A stretch of DNA of 64,000 bases. Origin: Scheffersomyces stipitis CBS 6054 (Eukaryota; Ascomycota; Pichiomycetes; Serinales; Debaryomycetaceae). Positions 19,325 to 30,877 of the stretch are shown here, one piece after another; position 1 is the first letter of the stretch; every line of letters starts with the position of its first letter. Below the pieces are notes generated by a model. The model was not told the origin of the DNA, searched no databases, and was given only the letters and a program-made list of their open reading frames with translations. Made by a program: the position numbers and the translations under genes. The stretch spans positions 1,178,001 through 1,242,000 of the forward strand of contig NC_009042.1 in NCBI RefSeq assembly GCF_000209165.1, written 5' to 3'.

Positions 19325-21674
19325 GTGGTATTGCAATGGTAGGGCCAATGCAAAAAATGATGTATGCAAGTATGACAAGGATTAATTAGATATGGCAAAC
19401 CGATTTAGGCGAGATAAAGTATATAGCGTAATAAACCAAACAAAAATATGTAGCAGCCTTCGACTCTATCATCGGCAGCTTGGCGATGGCAAGCTAGATC
19501 CGTAGCACGACAAAGTACAGAAGCGATATTTATCCGGATCAGGACCTTAGCCTGGGTGGCAGAGTCTCAGCCTGACGCGATACGAACAATGTTAATTATT
19601 AATTAAGGCAGGTGAAACAGAAATACAAAGAGAAAATGGCATTAGCTAATATTACAATACGATAAGATAGGTGAATAAAGAAATGGTTATCTACAATAGT
19701 CGCTCAATGTCACAATAATTCCGAAGAAGCTCGCCCTATCAAGGCTTTATCAAGACAATTACATCAATATACTTAATCAGCCTACTTCACCAAATCAATT
19801 TAGCGAATCGACTTTCGGCTACTATCAACGTATCACTAGTCTAAGTGGTATCCACCACCGATGACACAGACTGATAACAACTATTAGGTAAGAGAAAAAG
19901 AATGCAACCTACTGGAAACCAGTCCCACAGACAATGTTACATCGAAACTTGGTGCCTTTTAGGTTGTACGGCATTGAATAGTAGAATCCTGTACGCAGCC
20001 TTTAGAGAGATGCCCGTACTAAATTGGTTGGTGAAGATAGATCGAAGTTACAGTGGGGTAATTCAGTATTCGATTTGGTCACTAAGCCAAGTGGAATTGG
20101 GAGTGGGGTTGGTGTGGGACAAGCACACTTGTTGGCTCGAAAATCTTCTCGATCACCCCAGTTTTTATATAAGTAATAGTGGTGTCACATTGCAATTTTT
20201 TATTGCACTTTTCGCGATGGTAACAGGGTTCTGGCAAGTATTCACGAGAGGACTGACAGAAAGTTGGAATTCACGACTGTTCCCCAGCTTTGGAACTCTC
20301 GGCCACCGCTGAGATTCCCACTTGCAATACGGGAATCCACCACATCCACTGCTCTTTGGGTCTCTTTTGCTATGCTATAATCTTGTCTTCTCTTGTCTTC
20401 TCTTGTCATCGAGTATTTGCTCGCTTTGTGTAGACTCATAACGGAAAAAAAGGAACTTCTGTCGGTGAACAGGCGGCTGAACAATAAAGTACCAGTAATT
20501 GGCGATTTAGTACATCAACATCATAATGGTCTAAAGTATCCACTGGATCGAACTGTAGTAACCAATTCACTTGTCTGCGTCCCAATTTGACCCAAAACCG
20601 TTTTCCATCGTATTTTATTACCCCAGTAAACCAAACCCCAGAGCTGAGCCTATTCATTTAGGTCAATTGGCTACTTACCCTAAAAAGTACAATTAGACTA
20701 ATTTGAGCGCATCCCTGCACGTAACCAATTTTCTAAAATGAAAAAAATGTAACATCGATCTAGCAAATGTGTCCCACGACTAAATGGTAGTATCTAAGCA
20801 ACAGTGGAGTTGGAATGGAGTGCGTATCTCAAGATAAGACTTTTTGACTCCAGTAGGCTAGTCTGGATTGCGGGCTATTTCATTGGACGCGAATATGAAG
20901 AATCCTTCCATTCACAGCCAGCCGTGTCTTCTTTTCTCTCTTTGCAAACGGGCGCTAAGCAGACGCTCTGCCGCACCACCAAGGTCCATGAGCAAATCTC
21001 TTATCTGCTGCTGTCAAAATTTTTCCGACGAAGATCTCGTGTTCTCGCTGGCACCACCGACTTTCCAGCAATTTTGCAGTCACATCGCTGGTGTATTCAG
21101 TGTGCACAGAGACCGCCAAAAGAACCCATCTAGCGGTCATAGGGATAGTATGTATTACGGCGGCTGCTACAAATGGCCGTGATGCAAATTATTTTAGTTT
21201 TAGCGCTGGTCCAGTAGATTTTTTTTTGGTGTAGAAAATTATTTTATCGGCACAACGATGTTCCACCAATTTTTAAAAATACTACCTCATGACTTTTTCA
21301 GTGTTACCTTGTTTTCGGGCCCGTATTTCTTTGTTACTTTGGGGTTAGATCGACTATCTACATTATGACCTTTTGATAATAGTTTGGATTGTGTTTTTTT
21401 TTACTCCAGATCCTGTGTCAAAACCTTCCAGACTACCACTTGCCCTTTATGTACCCTGGCTTTTTGCAAGCATTATAAATATTCATTTATTTCCCTGTTT
21501 CTAGCCAAACTTTTTTTCAGCCTTTCCATCATCAACCACCTCCTCACTCCACCATCTCGGATCTAGTTGTTCGGATCACCATATCTCATTCCAACAACGT
21601 CATTTTCACAACCCATCTTTAAAACCTACTGAAAACTTGAATATATCCTTATCTAGCCTAGACTACTCACAATT
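19325..21674. other. Long intergenic region upstream of the UNC-93-like gene
   Basis: 2.35 kb without a convincing gene. Open frames at 19902-20312 and 20804-21182 show no domain or bias. A decamer TCTTGTCTTC repeats almost three times at 20381-20410. TATAAAT at 21474 lies about 200 bp before the next start codon. The pyrimidine-rich stretch up to the start is typical of a yeast 5' leader. Confidence 0.5.
20381..20410. repeat. Short 10-bp tandem repeat
   Basis: TCTTGTCTTC twice in a row, then a third unit with one difference (TCTTGTCATC). Confidence 0.75.
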
Positions 21675-23270
21675 ATGTCTGACGAAAAAACTCAAGCTCA
21701 ATTAGAGATCAACTCCACGGCTGGCGACTCGTCCGATGCCGTCAACAAGACCTCAGATGACTTCCATGACCACATCGAGTTGAAGAGACATACTTCTGCC
21801 GAAATCGAGTCCTCTGGAAATTGGTACGACAAAAAGGTGTCTATCTTCGGTACCAAGTATGGCTTCCGTTTCTCAAATGCCATGACTCAAGTTGTCATGT
21901 TGTCGTTCGTCGTGTTTATGACCCCAGGTATGTTCAACGCCTTGTCTGGTATTGGTGCTGCCATCAATGATGTCAAGACTTCCGATAACGCTAACGTTGC
22001 CTTATACTCTACCTTTGCCTCTGTTGGTTTCTTCGGTGGTACCATCTGTAACACTATCGGAGTCAGAGCCTCGCTTATGTTCGGTGGTATGGGTTACGCC
22101 TTGTATGCTGCTTCTCTCTTATGTTTCTACCATACCGAGAACAAAGGGTTCGTTATCTTTGCCGGTGCTTTCTTGGGTGTTTGTGCCTCTGTCTTGTGGT
22201 CTGCCCAAGGTACCATTATCATGTCTTACCCAACTGAAGGAACTAAAGGTAGAGCAATTATGGTCTTTTGGTTCATTTTTAACTTCGGTGCTGTCATCGG
22301 TGCCATCATTCCTTTGGCCGACAACTTAGAAAACAAATCCTCTGCCGTTAACGACGGTACATTCATCGCATTCATCATCTTGATGTCCTTGGGTAGTATC
22401 ATTGCTTACTTCATGTTGCCCATGTCCAAGGTTTACAAATCCGACGGTACCAGAGTCATGACTCAGAAGCACCCATACTGGAAGGACGAGTTGTTTGGCT
22501 TGGGTAAGTTGTTGTGGAGAGAACCAAAGATCTTGTTGATGTTCCCTATGTTCTTCGCCTCTAACTGGTTCTACACCTACCAATTCAACGATTTCAATGC
22601 CGGCCGTTTCAACGTCAGAACCAGATCCTTAAACTCGTTGTTGTACTGGTTCTCCCAGATGATCGGCGCCTTGTTCATCGGTTCCATCTTGGATTTGAAG
22701 TACTTCACCAGAGCTAACAGAGCCAGAATCGGCTGGTTTATCATCTTTGTTCTTGGTATGGGTATCTGGGGTGGAGGTTTGAAGTTCCAACAACAATTCA
22801 CCCGTAAAGACGTCACTATCCAGGCTCCAGCTACTGAACCAAGACTTGCTCCAATTGACTTCAAGGACGGTGGCTACATTGGCCCAATGTTCCTCTACAT
22901 TTTCTACGGTGTCTACGATGCCATCTTCCAGTCGTTCATCTTGTGGACTCTTGGTGCTCTTTCCAACAACCCAAAGAAGACTGCCTTGTACGCTGGTTTC
23001 TACAAGGGTATTCAATCAGCTGGTGCTGCTATCGCCTGGAGATTGGATGCTCTTGAAACTCCCTACATGGACATGTTTGCTTCATCGTGGGGTTTGGTTC
23101 ACGGTTCGCTTGTGATCGCCGCTCCATTGGTGCTTTTCAAAATCACCAACCACACCGAAGCTGAGGAGGATGGAATGGACAAGGTTGTTGACGCTGACGA
23201 GTTGACCTCCGTCAAGTCCACCGGTCCTCACTCTATCGCACTTCCAGAAAACATTGACAGCAAGGTCTAA
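21675..23270 (+). CDS. UNC-93-like (DUF895) major facilitator membrane protein
   Basis: A 531-residue protein with an approximately 70-residue hydrophilic N terminus and about 11-12 membrane segments. The stretch FSNAMTQVVMLSFVVFMTPGMFNALSGIGAA followed by YSTFASVGFFGGTICNTIGVRASLMFGGMGYALYAASLLC, and later VLWSAQGTIIMSYPTEGTKGRAIMVFWFIFNFGAVIGAIIP, is the hallmark of fungal UNC-93-like transporters. The substrate is unknown; some animal relatives regulate K+ channels or receptor trafficking, which should not be carried over. The codons are strongly biased toward preferred yeast codons, suggesting high expression. The charged C-terminal tail has possible phosphorylation sites. Family is clear; function is not. 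Confidence 0.88.
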   Translation: MSDEKTQAQLEINSTAGDSSDAVNKTSDDFHDHIELKRHTSAEIESSGNWYDKKVSIFGTKYGFRFSNAMTQVVMLSFVVFMTPGMFNALSGIGAAINDVKTSDNANVALYSTFASVGFFGGTICNTIGVRASLMFGGMGYALYAASLLCFYHTENKGFVIFAGAFLGVCASVLWSAQGTIIMSYPTEGTKGRAIMVFWFIFNFGAVIGAIIPLADNLENKSSAVNDGTFIAFIILMSLGSIIAYFMLPMSKVYKSDGTRVMTQKHPYWKDELFGLGKLLWREPKILLMFPMFFASNWFYTYQFNDFNAGRFNVRTRSLNSLLYWFSQMIGALFIGSILDLKYFTRANRARIGWFIIFVLGMGIWGGGLKFQQQFTRKDVTIQAPATEPRLAPIDFKDGGYIGPMFLYIFYGVYDAIFQSFILWTLGALSNNPKKTALYAGFYKGIQSAGAAIAWRLDALETPYMDMFASSWGLVHGSLVIAAPLVLFKITNHTEAEEDGMDKVVDADELTSVKSTGPHSIALPENIDSKV

Positions 23271-23637
23271 GTCAGTGATAATAAATATATGTGGTTGCGT
23301 TTTTAATTATATTTCTGATATATACATTTCATTTGGGTTCATGGGAATGCCCCATAATATAAACTTAATCATTTTAATTTTACAAGATTGTACTAAATAT
23401 TCTACCAATTGTGTTCCTACTCTCTAATCTTCAAAACCTAGACCACGAAGAAGACTTCCTACCTTCCAATAGGAGCTGGTCCTGAAACCTATTTGCGCTA
23501 TTCAGTTTTGGCATCTTCTCATATACTTACACTGTGTGCAGGTCCATCAATACCAATATTTCAACTTCTAGATTTTATTCAATTATCAAATACCTTCTAC
23601 ATATATTCTTTGAATTGTTATATCTCTGGACTTAAGG
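23271..23637. other. Intergenic: transporter 3' flank and RSE1 promoter
   Basis: 367 bases, AT-rich, no gene and no clear TATA element seen. Confidence 0.5.
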
Positions 23638-26600
23638 ATGTCTATCGATGATGATTCGCTCTATCTCTACCATCTCACGCTAAGGGCTCCTTCCAATTTC
23701 ACGCTGTCGGTGTTAGGGCAGTTTTTGGGCGAAAAGAAGTCACAGGAGATTCTAGTATCATCCGTTAGCACTCTTCAATTGTTACGTCCGAATGCCGAAA
23801 CTGGCAAGATAGAAGTGGTGGCGAGTCAAAATACTCTCGGTGTAATACATAAAATTGAAAAGATCCGAATCGTGGGTACTCAAAAGGACCTAGCAGTTGT
23901 AGTAGGAGAGTCTGGAAAAGTGGTGTTTCTAGAGTTTGACGTAGATTTGCATAGGTTTGTGCCTGTTTTACAAGAACCGTATGCAAAGACAGGATTTGGA
24001 AGAGTCAATCCAGGAGAGTACCTTGCTGTAGATCCTCAGAGTCGCTGCATTTTTCTTGGTGCCATAGAAAGAAACAAATTGATTTTCAAAGTAGAGACAG
24101 ACTCTCAAGGAAAGGTAGAGCTCTCTTCACCTTTAGAGGCACACTCGAAACATACTTTGACATTAAGTGTCGTAGCGTTGGATACTCAGTTTTCCAACCC
24201 TGTTTTCGCTGCCATTGAGTGCGATTATTCTAACTACCACAGTGATGGAAAGGTTCAGTTCGATGCGGATTCCTCGCCTCTTCTACTCAATTATTACGAG
24301 CTTGACCAGGGGTTGAATCATATAGTCAAAAAAAAGTCCACAAATACCATTCCTTCATCGGCTACGCATTTGATCCCATTACCGAGCCATGTTGGTGGGG
24401 TTTTCGTCTGTTGCAAAAACTATATCATATATGATAATCTTCATAAAAATCTCGAAAGACTCTATCTTCCTTTACCACTTAGAAAGGACAGCGAATATAC
24501 CGTAGTTGTCAGTCATGTCGTCCATAAATTGAAAAAGAACAATTTCTTTGTTTTACTTCAATCTTCTATGGGTGACTTATTCAAAGTGACTGTTGAATAC
24601 AACAGCGACAAAGAGTTGATTGAGGATATTCAGATCGGCTATTTTGACACCATTCCCGTTTCATCGTCGTTGAACATTTTGAAAAGTGGATTTCTCTTCG
24701 CAAATGTGTTGAACAATGACAAGCTCTACTACCAGTTCGAGAAATTGGGAGACGACGACGAAAATATTCAGTTGAAAGCATCTCCTGATATTTCATCTAT
24801 TGACGAAGAAGATAGAAGCAACAGAACATTTACAGTGAAAGCTCTCGACAACTTAGCATTAGTAGAGATTTTCACTTCTCTCAGTCCGATAACTGATGCT
24901 GGCATTGTGGAGTCGATTTCTAGTGGTACAGCTGACTCATTACAACAGATGATTACCGCATCTTCACATTCGCATTTGAAATCACTAGTACATGGAATTC
25001 AAACCTCGACTCTTGTATCTTCACCATTGCCTATCATCCCAACTGGAGTGCTCACAACGAAGTTGTTTGCAGATTCTCGTAGCGATGAATACTTGGTCAT
25101 ATCCTCCACAGTAGCTTCCCGAACTCTTGTATTGTCTATTGGCGAGGTAGTTGAAGAAGTCGAAAACTCTCAATTTGTCAATGATCAACCTACTCTTGCA
25201 GTTCAACAAGTAGGGACTTCTTCAGTAGTTCAAATCTACACAAATGGGATACGACACGTAAAACACACAAGAACCGAAGATAAAGAACAGTCTATATCCA
25301 GAAAGATCACAGATTGGTATCCGCCGGCTGGCATCACTATTGTCAATGCCAGCACTCACAGGGAACAGGTGATCATTGCTCTTTCAAATGCCGAGATTTG
25401 CTACTTTGAAGTAGATGCCACAGACGACCAGTTAATAGAGTATCAAGACAGAGTAGAAATGTCTAATTCAATTACATCGATCGCTATATGCGAGGAGACA
25501 GCAAACAAAAAGAACTTGTTTGCTGTAGTTGGCTGTTCTGATGAAACCATTCAGGTTTTATCTTTGCAACCACACAATTGTCTTGAGACATTATCGTTGC
25601 AGGCTCTTTCAGCTAACAGTACTTCATTGCTGATGCTCCAGAACGACAACACAACAATGGTTCACATTGGAATGGACAATGGACTTTATGTTCGGACTTC
25701 TATAGAAGAAATCAGTGGAAATCTATCTGACACTCGCATAAAGTATCTTGGCTCCAAGCCCGTGACTTTATCAGTAACCAAATTACCAAATGGAAGCAAA
25801 GCGATTTTGGCTATCTCCTCCAGACCTTGGATTTGTTACTACAATAGGAGCGAGTTCAAAGTCACTCCTCTCCTTGGTGTCAAAATCTTGAAAGGAGCAT
25901 CTTTCAGTTCTGAGGACATAGGAGGTGAAGGAATTGTTGCTCTATCTGACAACAATTTAATTGTCTTCACTATAGGCAAAGAAGACGTAGAGTTCGATAT
26001 AAACCAGGACGTCAATATTGAAAAAATCCGTTTAAGGTATACACCCAGGAAGTTAATTATAGACGATGACGGAAAGAGCTCTAAAGTAAATTACATATAT
26101 GCCTTACAGTCAGAATACGGAACTAAGAGTCCATTCTCACCTTCAAACTTGAATTCGGAAGATGACCCTGAAAGTGAAATAGACCAAGATTATTACGACG
26201 CTTTTGGCTATGAGACTGAAGTTGATAAATGGGCATCATGCATTCAAGTGGTAGATTTTGAAAATCTGAGTATCATTCAAACAGTTGAGTTCTCTAGCAA
26301 CGAGAGTGCTATATCCATGGCAAAATTGCACTTTGTATCGTCAGGCAAGGGTAATATGGAACATTTAATTATTGGAGTTACTACAGATAGGAAGTTTCTC
26401 AAAAATTCAGTTGGGAAAAGTTACCTATTCACATTCAAAATCCAAAAGAATACCAGAAAATCCAATAAGAAAAGACTAGAGTATCTTCATAAGACAGAGA
26501 TAGATTGTTCACCTACAGTGATGATTCCTTTTAATGGAAGATTGTTGGTTGGCATGGGAAAGTATTTACGACTTTATGATATTGGACATCGCCAATTGCT

Positions 26601-27360
26601 TCGAAAATCGTCTACAAATATTGACTACATTTCTTCTATAGTAGACCTTGTACATACTGGAGGAGAGAGAATAGCATTTGGAGATTCTCATTCGTCCATT
26701 GTATTTGCCAAGTTTGACTCTGCTGAGAACAGATTTGTACCATTTGCTGACGACATAATGAAGCGACAAATTACAGCAGTCGCAGCTTTGGATTACGATA
26801 CCGTTATAGGCGGTGACAAATTTGGAAATGTATTCGTTTCTCGAGTTCCCGATTCCGTTTCGAAAAAGTCTGATGAAGACTGGAGTCTATTGAAAGTCCA
26901 GGAATCATATTTGAATGCTTCTCCATCTAGAACGAAGAACCTCTGTGAGTTTTTCCTTCTGGATACACCAACTTCCTTCACCAAAGGCAGTATGACGATT
27001 GGTGGACATGATGGCATTATTTACACTGGTATTCAAGGAACTGTAGGATTGCTTTTGCCTCTTTCTACAAAGCTGGAAGTCCAGTTCATAAACAGTTTGG
27101 AGCAATCGTTGCGACAAGTATTCGACTATAACTTTGATGACTACGATAGTAAGCAAATGGGTTTCAATTTACTTGGTATGGATCACTTGAAATTCAGAAG
27201 TTATTATAATCCAGTGAAGAACGTCATTGATGGGGATTTGATAGAGAAGTACTATGAGCTTAGCCAAAGCTTGAAAATAAAAATTGCCCGTGAATTGAAT
27301 AGAACACCAAAAGAAGTCGAGAAGAAGATCTCTGACTTACGAAATAGATCAGCATTCTAG
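23638..27360 (+). CDS. RSE1: Pre-mRNA splicing factor, SF3b subunit 3 homologue
   Basis: A 1240-residue protein of the SF3B3/DDB1/CPSF160 family, made of three beta-propellers. The start LYLYHLTLRAPSNFTLSVLGQFLGEKKSQEILVSSVSTLQLLRPNAETGKIEVV aligns with human SF3B3. The C terminus has FRSYYNPVKNVIDGDLIEKYYELS and ELNRTPKEVEKKISDLRNR, matching the human RSYYFPVKNVIDGDL and DRTPPEVSKKLEDIRTR region. The central LGAIERNKLIFKV and FTFKIQK blades are also typical. The protein is part of the U2 snRNP, where SF3b holds the branch-point helix. An acidic insertion (NSEDDPESEIDQDYYDAFGYETEVD) lies near residues 830-855. Its 3' end converges on FKH2. Confidence 0.96.
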   Translation: MSIDDDSLYLYHLTLRAPSNFTLSVLGQFLGEKKSQEILVSSVSTLQLLRPNAETGKIEVVASQNTLGVIHKIEKIRIVGTQKDLAVVVGESGKVVFLEFDVDLHRFVPVLQEPYAKTGFGRVNPGEYLAVDPQSRCIFLGAIERNKLIFKVETDSQGKVELSSPLEAHSKHTLTLSVVALDTQFSNPVFAAIECDYSNYHSDGKVQFDADSSPLLLNYYELDQGLNHIVKKKSTNTIPSSATHLIPLPSHVGGVFVCCKNYIIYDNLHKNLERLYLPLPLRKDSEYTVVVSHVVHKLKKNNFFVLLQSSMGDLFKVTVEYNSDKELIEDIQIGYFDTIPVSSSLNILKSGFLFANVLNNDKLYYQFEKLGDDDENIQLKASPDISSIDEEDRSNRTFTVKALDNLALVEIFTSLSPITDAGIVESISSGTADSLQQMITASSHSHLKSLVHGIQTSTLVSSPLPIIPTGVLTTKLFADSRSDEYLVISSTVASRTLVLSIGEVVEEVENSQFVNDQPTLAVQQVGTSSVVQIYTNGIRHVKHTRTEDKEQSISRKITDWYPPAGITIVNASTHREQVIIALSNAEICYFEVDATDDQLIEYQDRVEMSNSITSIAICEETANKKNLFAVVGCSDETIQVLSLQPHNCLETLSLQALSANSTSLLMLQNDNTTMVHIGMDNGLYVRTSIEEISGNLSDTRIKYLGSKPVTLSVTKLPNGSKAILAISSRPWICYYNRSEFKVTPLLGVKILKGASFSSEDIGGEGIVALSDNNLIVFTIGKEDVEFDINQDVNIEKIRLRYTPRKLIIDDDGKSSKVNYIYALQSEYGTKSPFSPSNLNSEDDPESEIDQDYYDAFGYETEVDKWASCIQVVDFENLSIIQTVEFSSNESAISMAKLHFVSSGKGNMEHLIIGVTTDRKFLKNSVGKSYLFTFKIQKNTRKSNKKRLEYLHKTEIDCSPTVMIPFNGRLLVGMGKYLRLYDIGHRQLLRKSSTNIDYISSIVDLVHTGGERIAFGDSHSSIVFAKFDSAENRFVPFADDIMKRQITAVAALDYDTVIGGDKFGNVFVSRVPDSVSKKSDEDWSLLKVQESYLNASPSRTKNLCEFFLLDTPTSFTKGSMTIGGHDGIIYTGIQGTVGLLLPLSTKLEVQFINSLEQSLRQVFDYNFDDYDSKQMGFNLLGMDHLKFRSYYNPVKNVIDGDLIEKYYELSQSLKIKIARELNRTPKEVEKKISDLRNRSAF

Positions 27361-27761
27361 TTCATGTATTATACTATTTTAAATGTATTATATATTGCCA
27401 TTAATATTCATTTGCATTTATGTTCACAATTGTACGGTGCTATGTAGTATATAAAGTACAGAGCGCATGATTTAAATATACTTGCAAGCAGAGAGCTATC
27501 TGCAGTTGATCGAAAGACCGCTAGGTTGGGTGCAAATGTTCAGACCAGATTCACTGACTTGAAAATGAAAGATGAGATTATGAAATATACAGAGAACAGT
27601 CATCAAACTGTTCGAATCCATGCAATGGTTCATATGGAATGGCAGAAAGCATGAAAAATTACTCCAATATGGGAAAACGAAGAAAACAAGAGAATGGAAG
27701 ATAATAATACGGCTCGTTAGTCAAGACAACATTAATTTATGGTACATTTGCGACGAAGCTA
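27361..27761. other. Convergent intergenic region RSE1/FKH2
   Basis: 401 AT-rich bases between two converging stop codons; holds both 3' ends. No gene or repeat seen. Confidence 0.5.
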
Positions 27762-29900
27762 TCAGACATTCTTTTCAGATTTCGTCAACTCTTCTTGCCC
27801 GTTAGACTGAATATCTGCTTTCAACTTGAACGGAGATAATCCTACTTTACCTTCATCTTTATGGTTGTAGCCATTGCTGTTATTGTTGTTTGCTGAAAGG
27901 ATCTTTCTGCTCAACGTAGGACTGCCCTGACTGTTTTCGTCACTATTCTTTCTCATTGGAGTTTGTCCATTTGGGGTGCTGAACTGAACAAAGTTCCAGA
28001 ACGCTGGCGAAGACTGGTTAGTATTGGCACCATTAGGGGCTCCTAGCTTTCCGTTTCCACCCATAGATTTAGAGCCTCTTTCTGGTGTAAAGGCTTCAAG
28101 AGGTGCGATCTTTTTGGGGCTGGTAAAATTAAGTCCAAGGTCTCCGCTACTGGGTGCTGTGGAGTTTTGGTTATTGTTTACGGACGAATCCTCTGAGTGG
28201 TTCTGAAGGGAACTGCTGTATGAGTTTAGTTGCGAATCTGGTAGCTGGTTCGAATTGTACGAATTCAGACGCGAATGATGAGCTCCAGGAGCCGATGTTC
28301 CGAGATTATGAGACTGGGGAGGTGGAGGTAAATTAAAAAGGTGACTTCCCGAGACTTTCGGCAACTTGGGTGTAGCATTATTATTGATATCGCTCATCTG
28401 TCTTATAGGCGAAGACAACTCACTTTTGGGAGCAGGCAACGTCAGCAATGTCTGTATCTGCTGGATCTGCTGCTGGGGAATCATACTCTGCTGATTCTGC
28501 TGATGCATCATGGCTCCACCGTACACCATATGAGGTGCTGAGCTCTGGTAACCATAAGCACGTTGCTGAGGTATCATATACCCGTTATTGGGTGCACTAG
28601 CCATATACGACAACGGGTTAGGCTGAATAGGATTGGATGGAACCGGCGGAAATTGACCCTGACCCAATTTAGGTACGGAGCTCTGTCTCTGATGACCGTA
28701 TGGAGGCTGCTGTTGCAGCGGTTGAAGCTGTAGATGATGCTGTTGCAGATCCTGAAGTGCCTTTTGTTCTTGGTCATAGTACTTCTGAGATTCGGGTAAC
28801 TGTTTGTGTGTAGCCAAGTGAAGGTGTAACTGTCTGGAGACGGAAGAACCTCTTCTTGTCTTCAGAAGCGAGCCACTCTGGATTTTACTTAAGAAATCGT
28901 CTTTGTACGACTCGCTAATCTGCCATTTCATACCCTTTCCAGGCTCATTTGGTCTTCTGGGAACCTTTTCAAACGCCTTGTTCAAAGACAAGTTGTGTCT
29001 GATCGAGTTCTGCCAGCCTGTCTTAGAGTATTTGTAGTATGCATAATGGGACGAGATCCAGTTATATATTTCTGACAATGACATCACGCCATCCACGTTC
29101 GACAAGATAGCCTGGGTGATCATTGTCGCATACGAATACGGAGGCTTGATGTCTTTGGCTTCCTCTTTCGACAAGTCCTGATCCAAGTTACTCTGTAGAG
29201 AAGTGGCCGAAAGAGAAGAAGGAGACTGAGGTAACAGAGCCTTGTCAAACATCTGGAAACTCTTCATGTGTGACGTTCCGATATTATGTCCAAAAGACAG
29301 CTTGCGGGATTTGGAGGCCGTTTCTTTATACTTCAACAAACTCTTAGTCAACAACTTGGGCAGAATCGTAGGAGGAGAACCAGGCAATATAAACATCATC
29401 TGGGTACCTCCGATATCTAAGATAGCTCCTGAATGCAAGGAGTGAGCATGCTCGGGACCTACTGCTACTTTTTGTCCGTCTATACGAGCTCCATTACGGC
29501 CCAACACCTTCAATTCCCAGCATCTTAAGTCTAGATTGTATGTGATGGTGGCATGTTGTCTGGAGACTACTTTGGCTGGGCCCAAGTCGATATCGGTAGC
29601 AGCATTGGCGACGTTTTGCGCTTGGGTCTGATTTTGGGTGTCGGTGTTACGACCGATAGAAACCGCTAGTGATTTCACGTAGAATGTCCAGTCTTTGCCA
29701 GCGATCTTGGCGTAGGCCTGGACTTCAGTAGCCGAGTTTTTGTCATTAGCATACGTTTCTGCGACATTGGTTGAGTCTGCTGGGGTTTGAAGCGTCGAGA
29801 TTACGGCATTGACGAGGTCTTGTGGATCGTCGAACGTCGGGAGATCGGAATCGTCCACATCGCTGAGAGGACGTTTCCGCGGAGTCGACGTGGTGGACAT
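27762..29900 (-). CDS. FKH2: Forkhead transcription factor with FHA domain
   Basis: A 712-residue regulator. Residues about 75-172 are an FHA phosphothreonine-binding domain ([32 protein letters not shown]). Residues about 251-345 are the forkhead winged helix, with [33 protein letters not shown] and [21 protein letters not shown] (the DNA-recognition helix). The long C-terminal part is rich in Gln, Asn and Pro and has several Ser/Thr-Pro sites (for example [20 protein letters not shown]), which are likely CDK targets. In yeasts Fkh2 works with Mcm1 and Ndd1 on the G2/M CLB2 gene cluster. CTG-clade yeasts have a single FKH1/FKH2-type gene, usually named FKH2; whether this is the only copy cannot be seen here. 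Confidence 0.93.
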   Translation of the reverse strand: MSTTSTPRKRPLSDVDDSDLPTFDDPQDLVNAVISTLQTPADSTNVAETYANDKNSATEVQAYAKIAGKDWTFYVKSLAVSIGRNTDTQNQTQAQNVANAATDIDLGPAKVVSRQHATITYNLDLRCWELKVLGRNGARIDGQKVAVGPEHAHSLHSGAILDIGGTQMMFILPGSPPTILPKLLTKSLLKYKETASKSRKLSFGHNIGTSHMKSFQMFDKALLPQSPSSLSATSLQSNLDQDLSKEEAKDIKPPYSYATMITQAILSNVDGVMSLSEIYNWISSHYAYYKYSKTGWQNSIRHNLSLNKAFEKVPRRPNEPGKGMKWQISESYKDDFLSKIQSGSLLKTRRGSSVSRQLHLHLATHKQLPESQKYYDQEQKALQDLQQHHLQLQPLQQQPPYGHQRQSSVPKLGQGQFPPVPSNPIQPNPLSYMASAPNNGYMIPQQRAYGYQSSAPHMVYGGAMMHQQNQQSMIPQQQIQQIQTLLTLPAPKSELSSPIRQMSDINNNATPKLPKVSGSHLFNLPPPPQSHNLGTSAPGAHHSRLNSYNSNQLPDSQLNSYSSSLQNHSEDSSVNNNQNSTAPSSGDLGLNFTSPKKIAPLEAFTPERGSKSMGGNGKLGAPNGANTNQSSPAFWNFVQFSTPNGQTPMRKNSDENSQGSPTLSRKILSANNNNSNGYNHKDEGKVGLSPFKLKADIQSNGQEELTKSEKNV

Positions 29901-30877
29901 GCTATGAGAGATTTGAACAGGTTAGAGAGTGGTGAAAAGCGAAATGGAAAAGTGAAACTAATTAATTATGTGATTATCGCGATTTAAGGATTTCACAAGG
30001 GAAGATTTGGTAATCTTGGGACTGTTACAGTTGGGTTACTGTCGTTTATTGCTGGTGTTTCTGTTTGTTTTGCTTGCTTTTGTGAAGATTTGAGAATTCC
30101 ACGGTTTTTTTCGTAGTGCGTATAGCTGAAAAGTATGGGAAAAATTTGCAGGGGAGCGTGATTGGCGGAGGGGAACACCAACAACGGATGGTGTAATGGA
30201 ATAACGAGTCGAGTCACCGATACGACGGAACCTTGAATGGGTTGTACGCGTTTGCTGGATGCTGCTGCTGTTTTTAGCGACAAAAAAGACGGCGATTTGG
30301 ACAAAATCCAGATAGTCAGGTGTGAAATAAATTAGTGATAATAGCTGTTACTATGGTATGATTACACTACAATGATAGCAGTTCACACGAGTGGTTGCAA
30401 ATTACAGGATACAGCAATGTATATTAGCAGCCGCTGGTGTCAGCTGGAAAACTCAGTTGGACGGGGTTGGCAGCCTAAATGGTTCCAGAATGGGAGATAA
30501 TAATAAAGAGATAAAAACAGGGCCAACTTTTTGTTTACATAACAGAGAAATTTTTGTATTTGTATTTTTGTTTTGGTGTGGAGTTGTGTGCAGGCTAAAC
30601 GACTAAGAATAATCAGGTGTAAATAGACTGGTAGTTAAGGATGGAATAGAGATCTAGAGGTTATCGGGGTGGGCACTGTTCTATACATGTCACATAGGGG
30701 CAGTTGCGTGCAATTATTATTCTATGTATGCTTCTAGAAGTCAGAGGTGCAAATACCGTAAATTACTCTCTTCTATGCTATATTTTGGAGGAGTTGGATA
30801 TCTCAGTTCAATCTCAAATCCATTAAAAGCCCAGCCAACACCTGAGTTATGTAGGTTACATCTGTTGTAGTATTGTA
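29901..30877. other. FKH2 promoter and SWD1 3' flank
   Basis: 977 bases without a convincing gene; a 103-codon open frame on the minus strand (29993-30304) has no recognisable features. The region is long, as expected for a regulated cell-cycle gene. Confidence 0.5.

Noticed and set aside
19902..21182. Several 100-136 codon ORFs upstream of the UNC-93-like gene
   Set aside because: No domain, poor codon use, and overlapping frames; consistent with chance frames in a long promoter.
28430..28760. Gln-rich CAG/CTG-type repeat inside FKH2
   Set aside because: Part of the low-complexity activation region of FKH2, common in forkhead and other yeast regulators.
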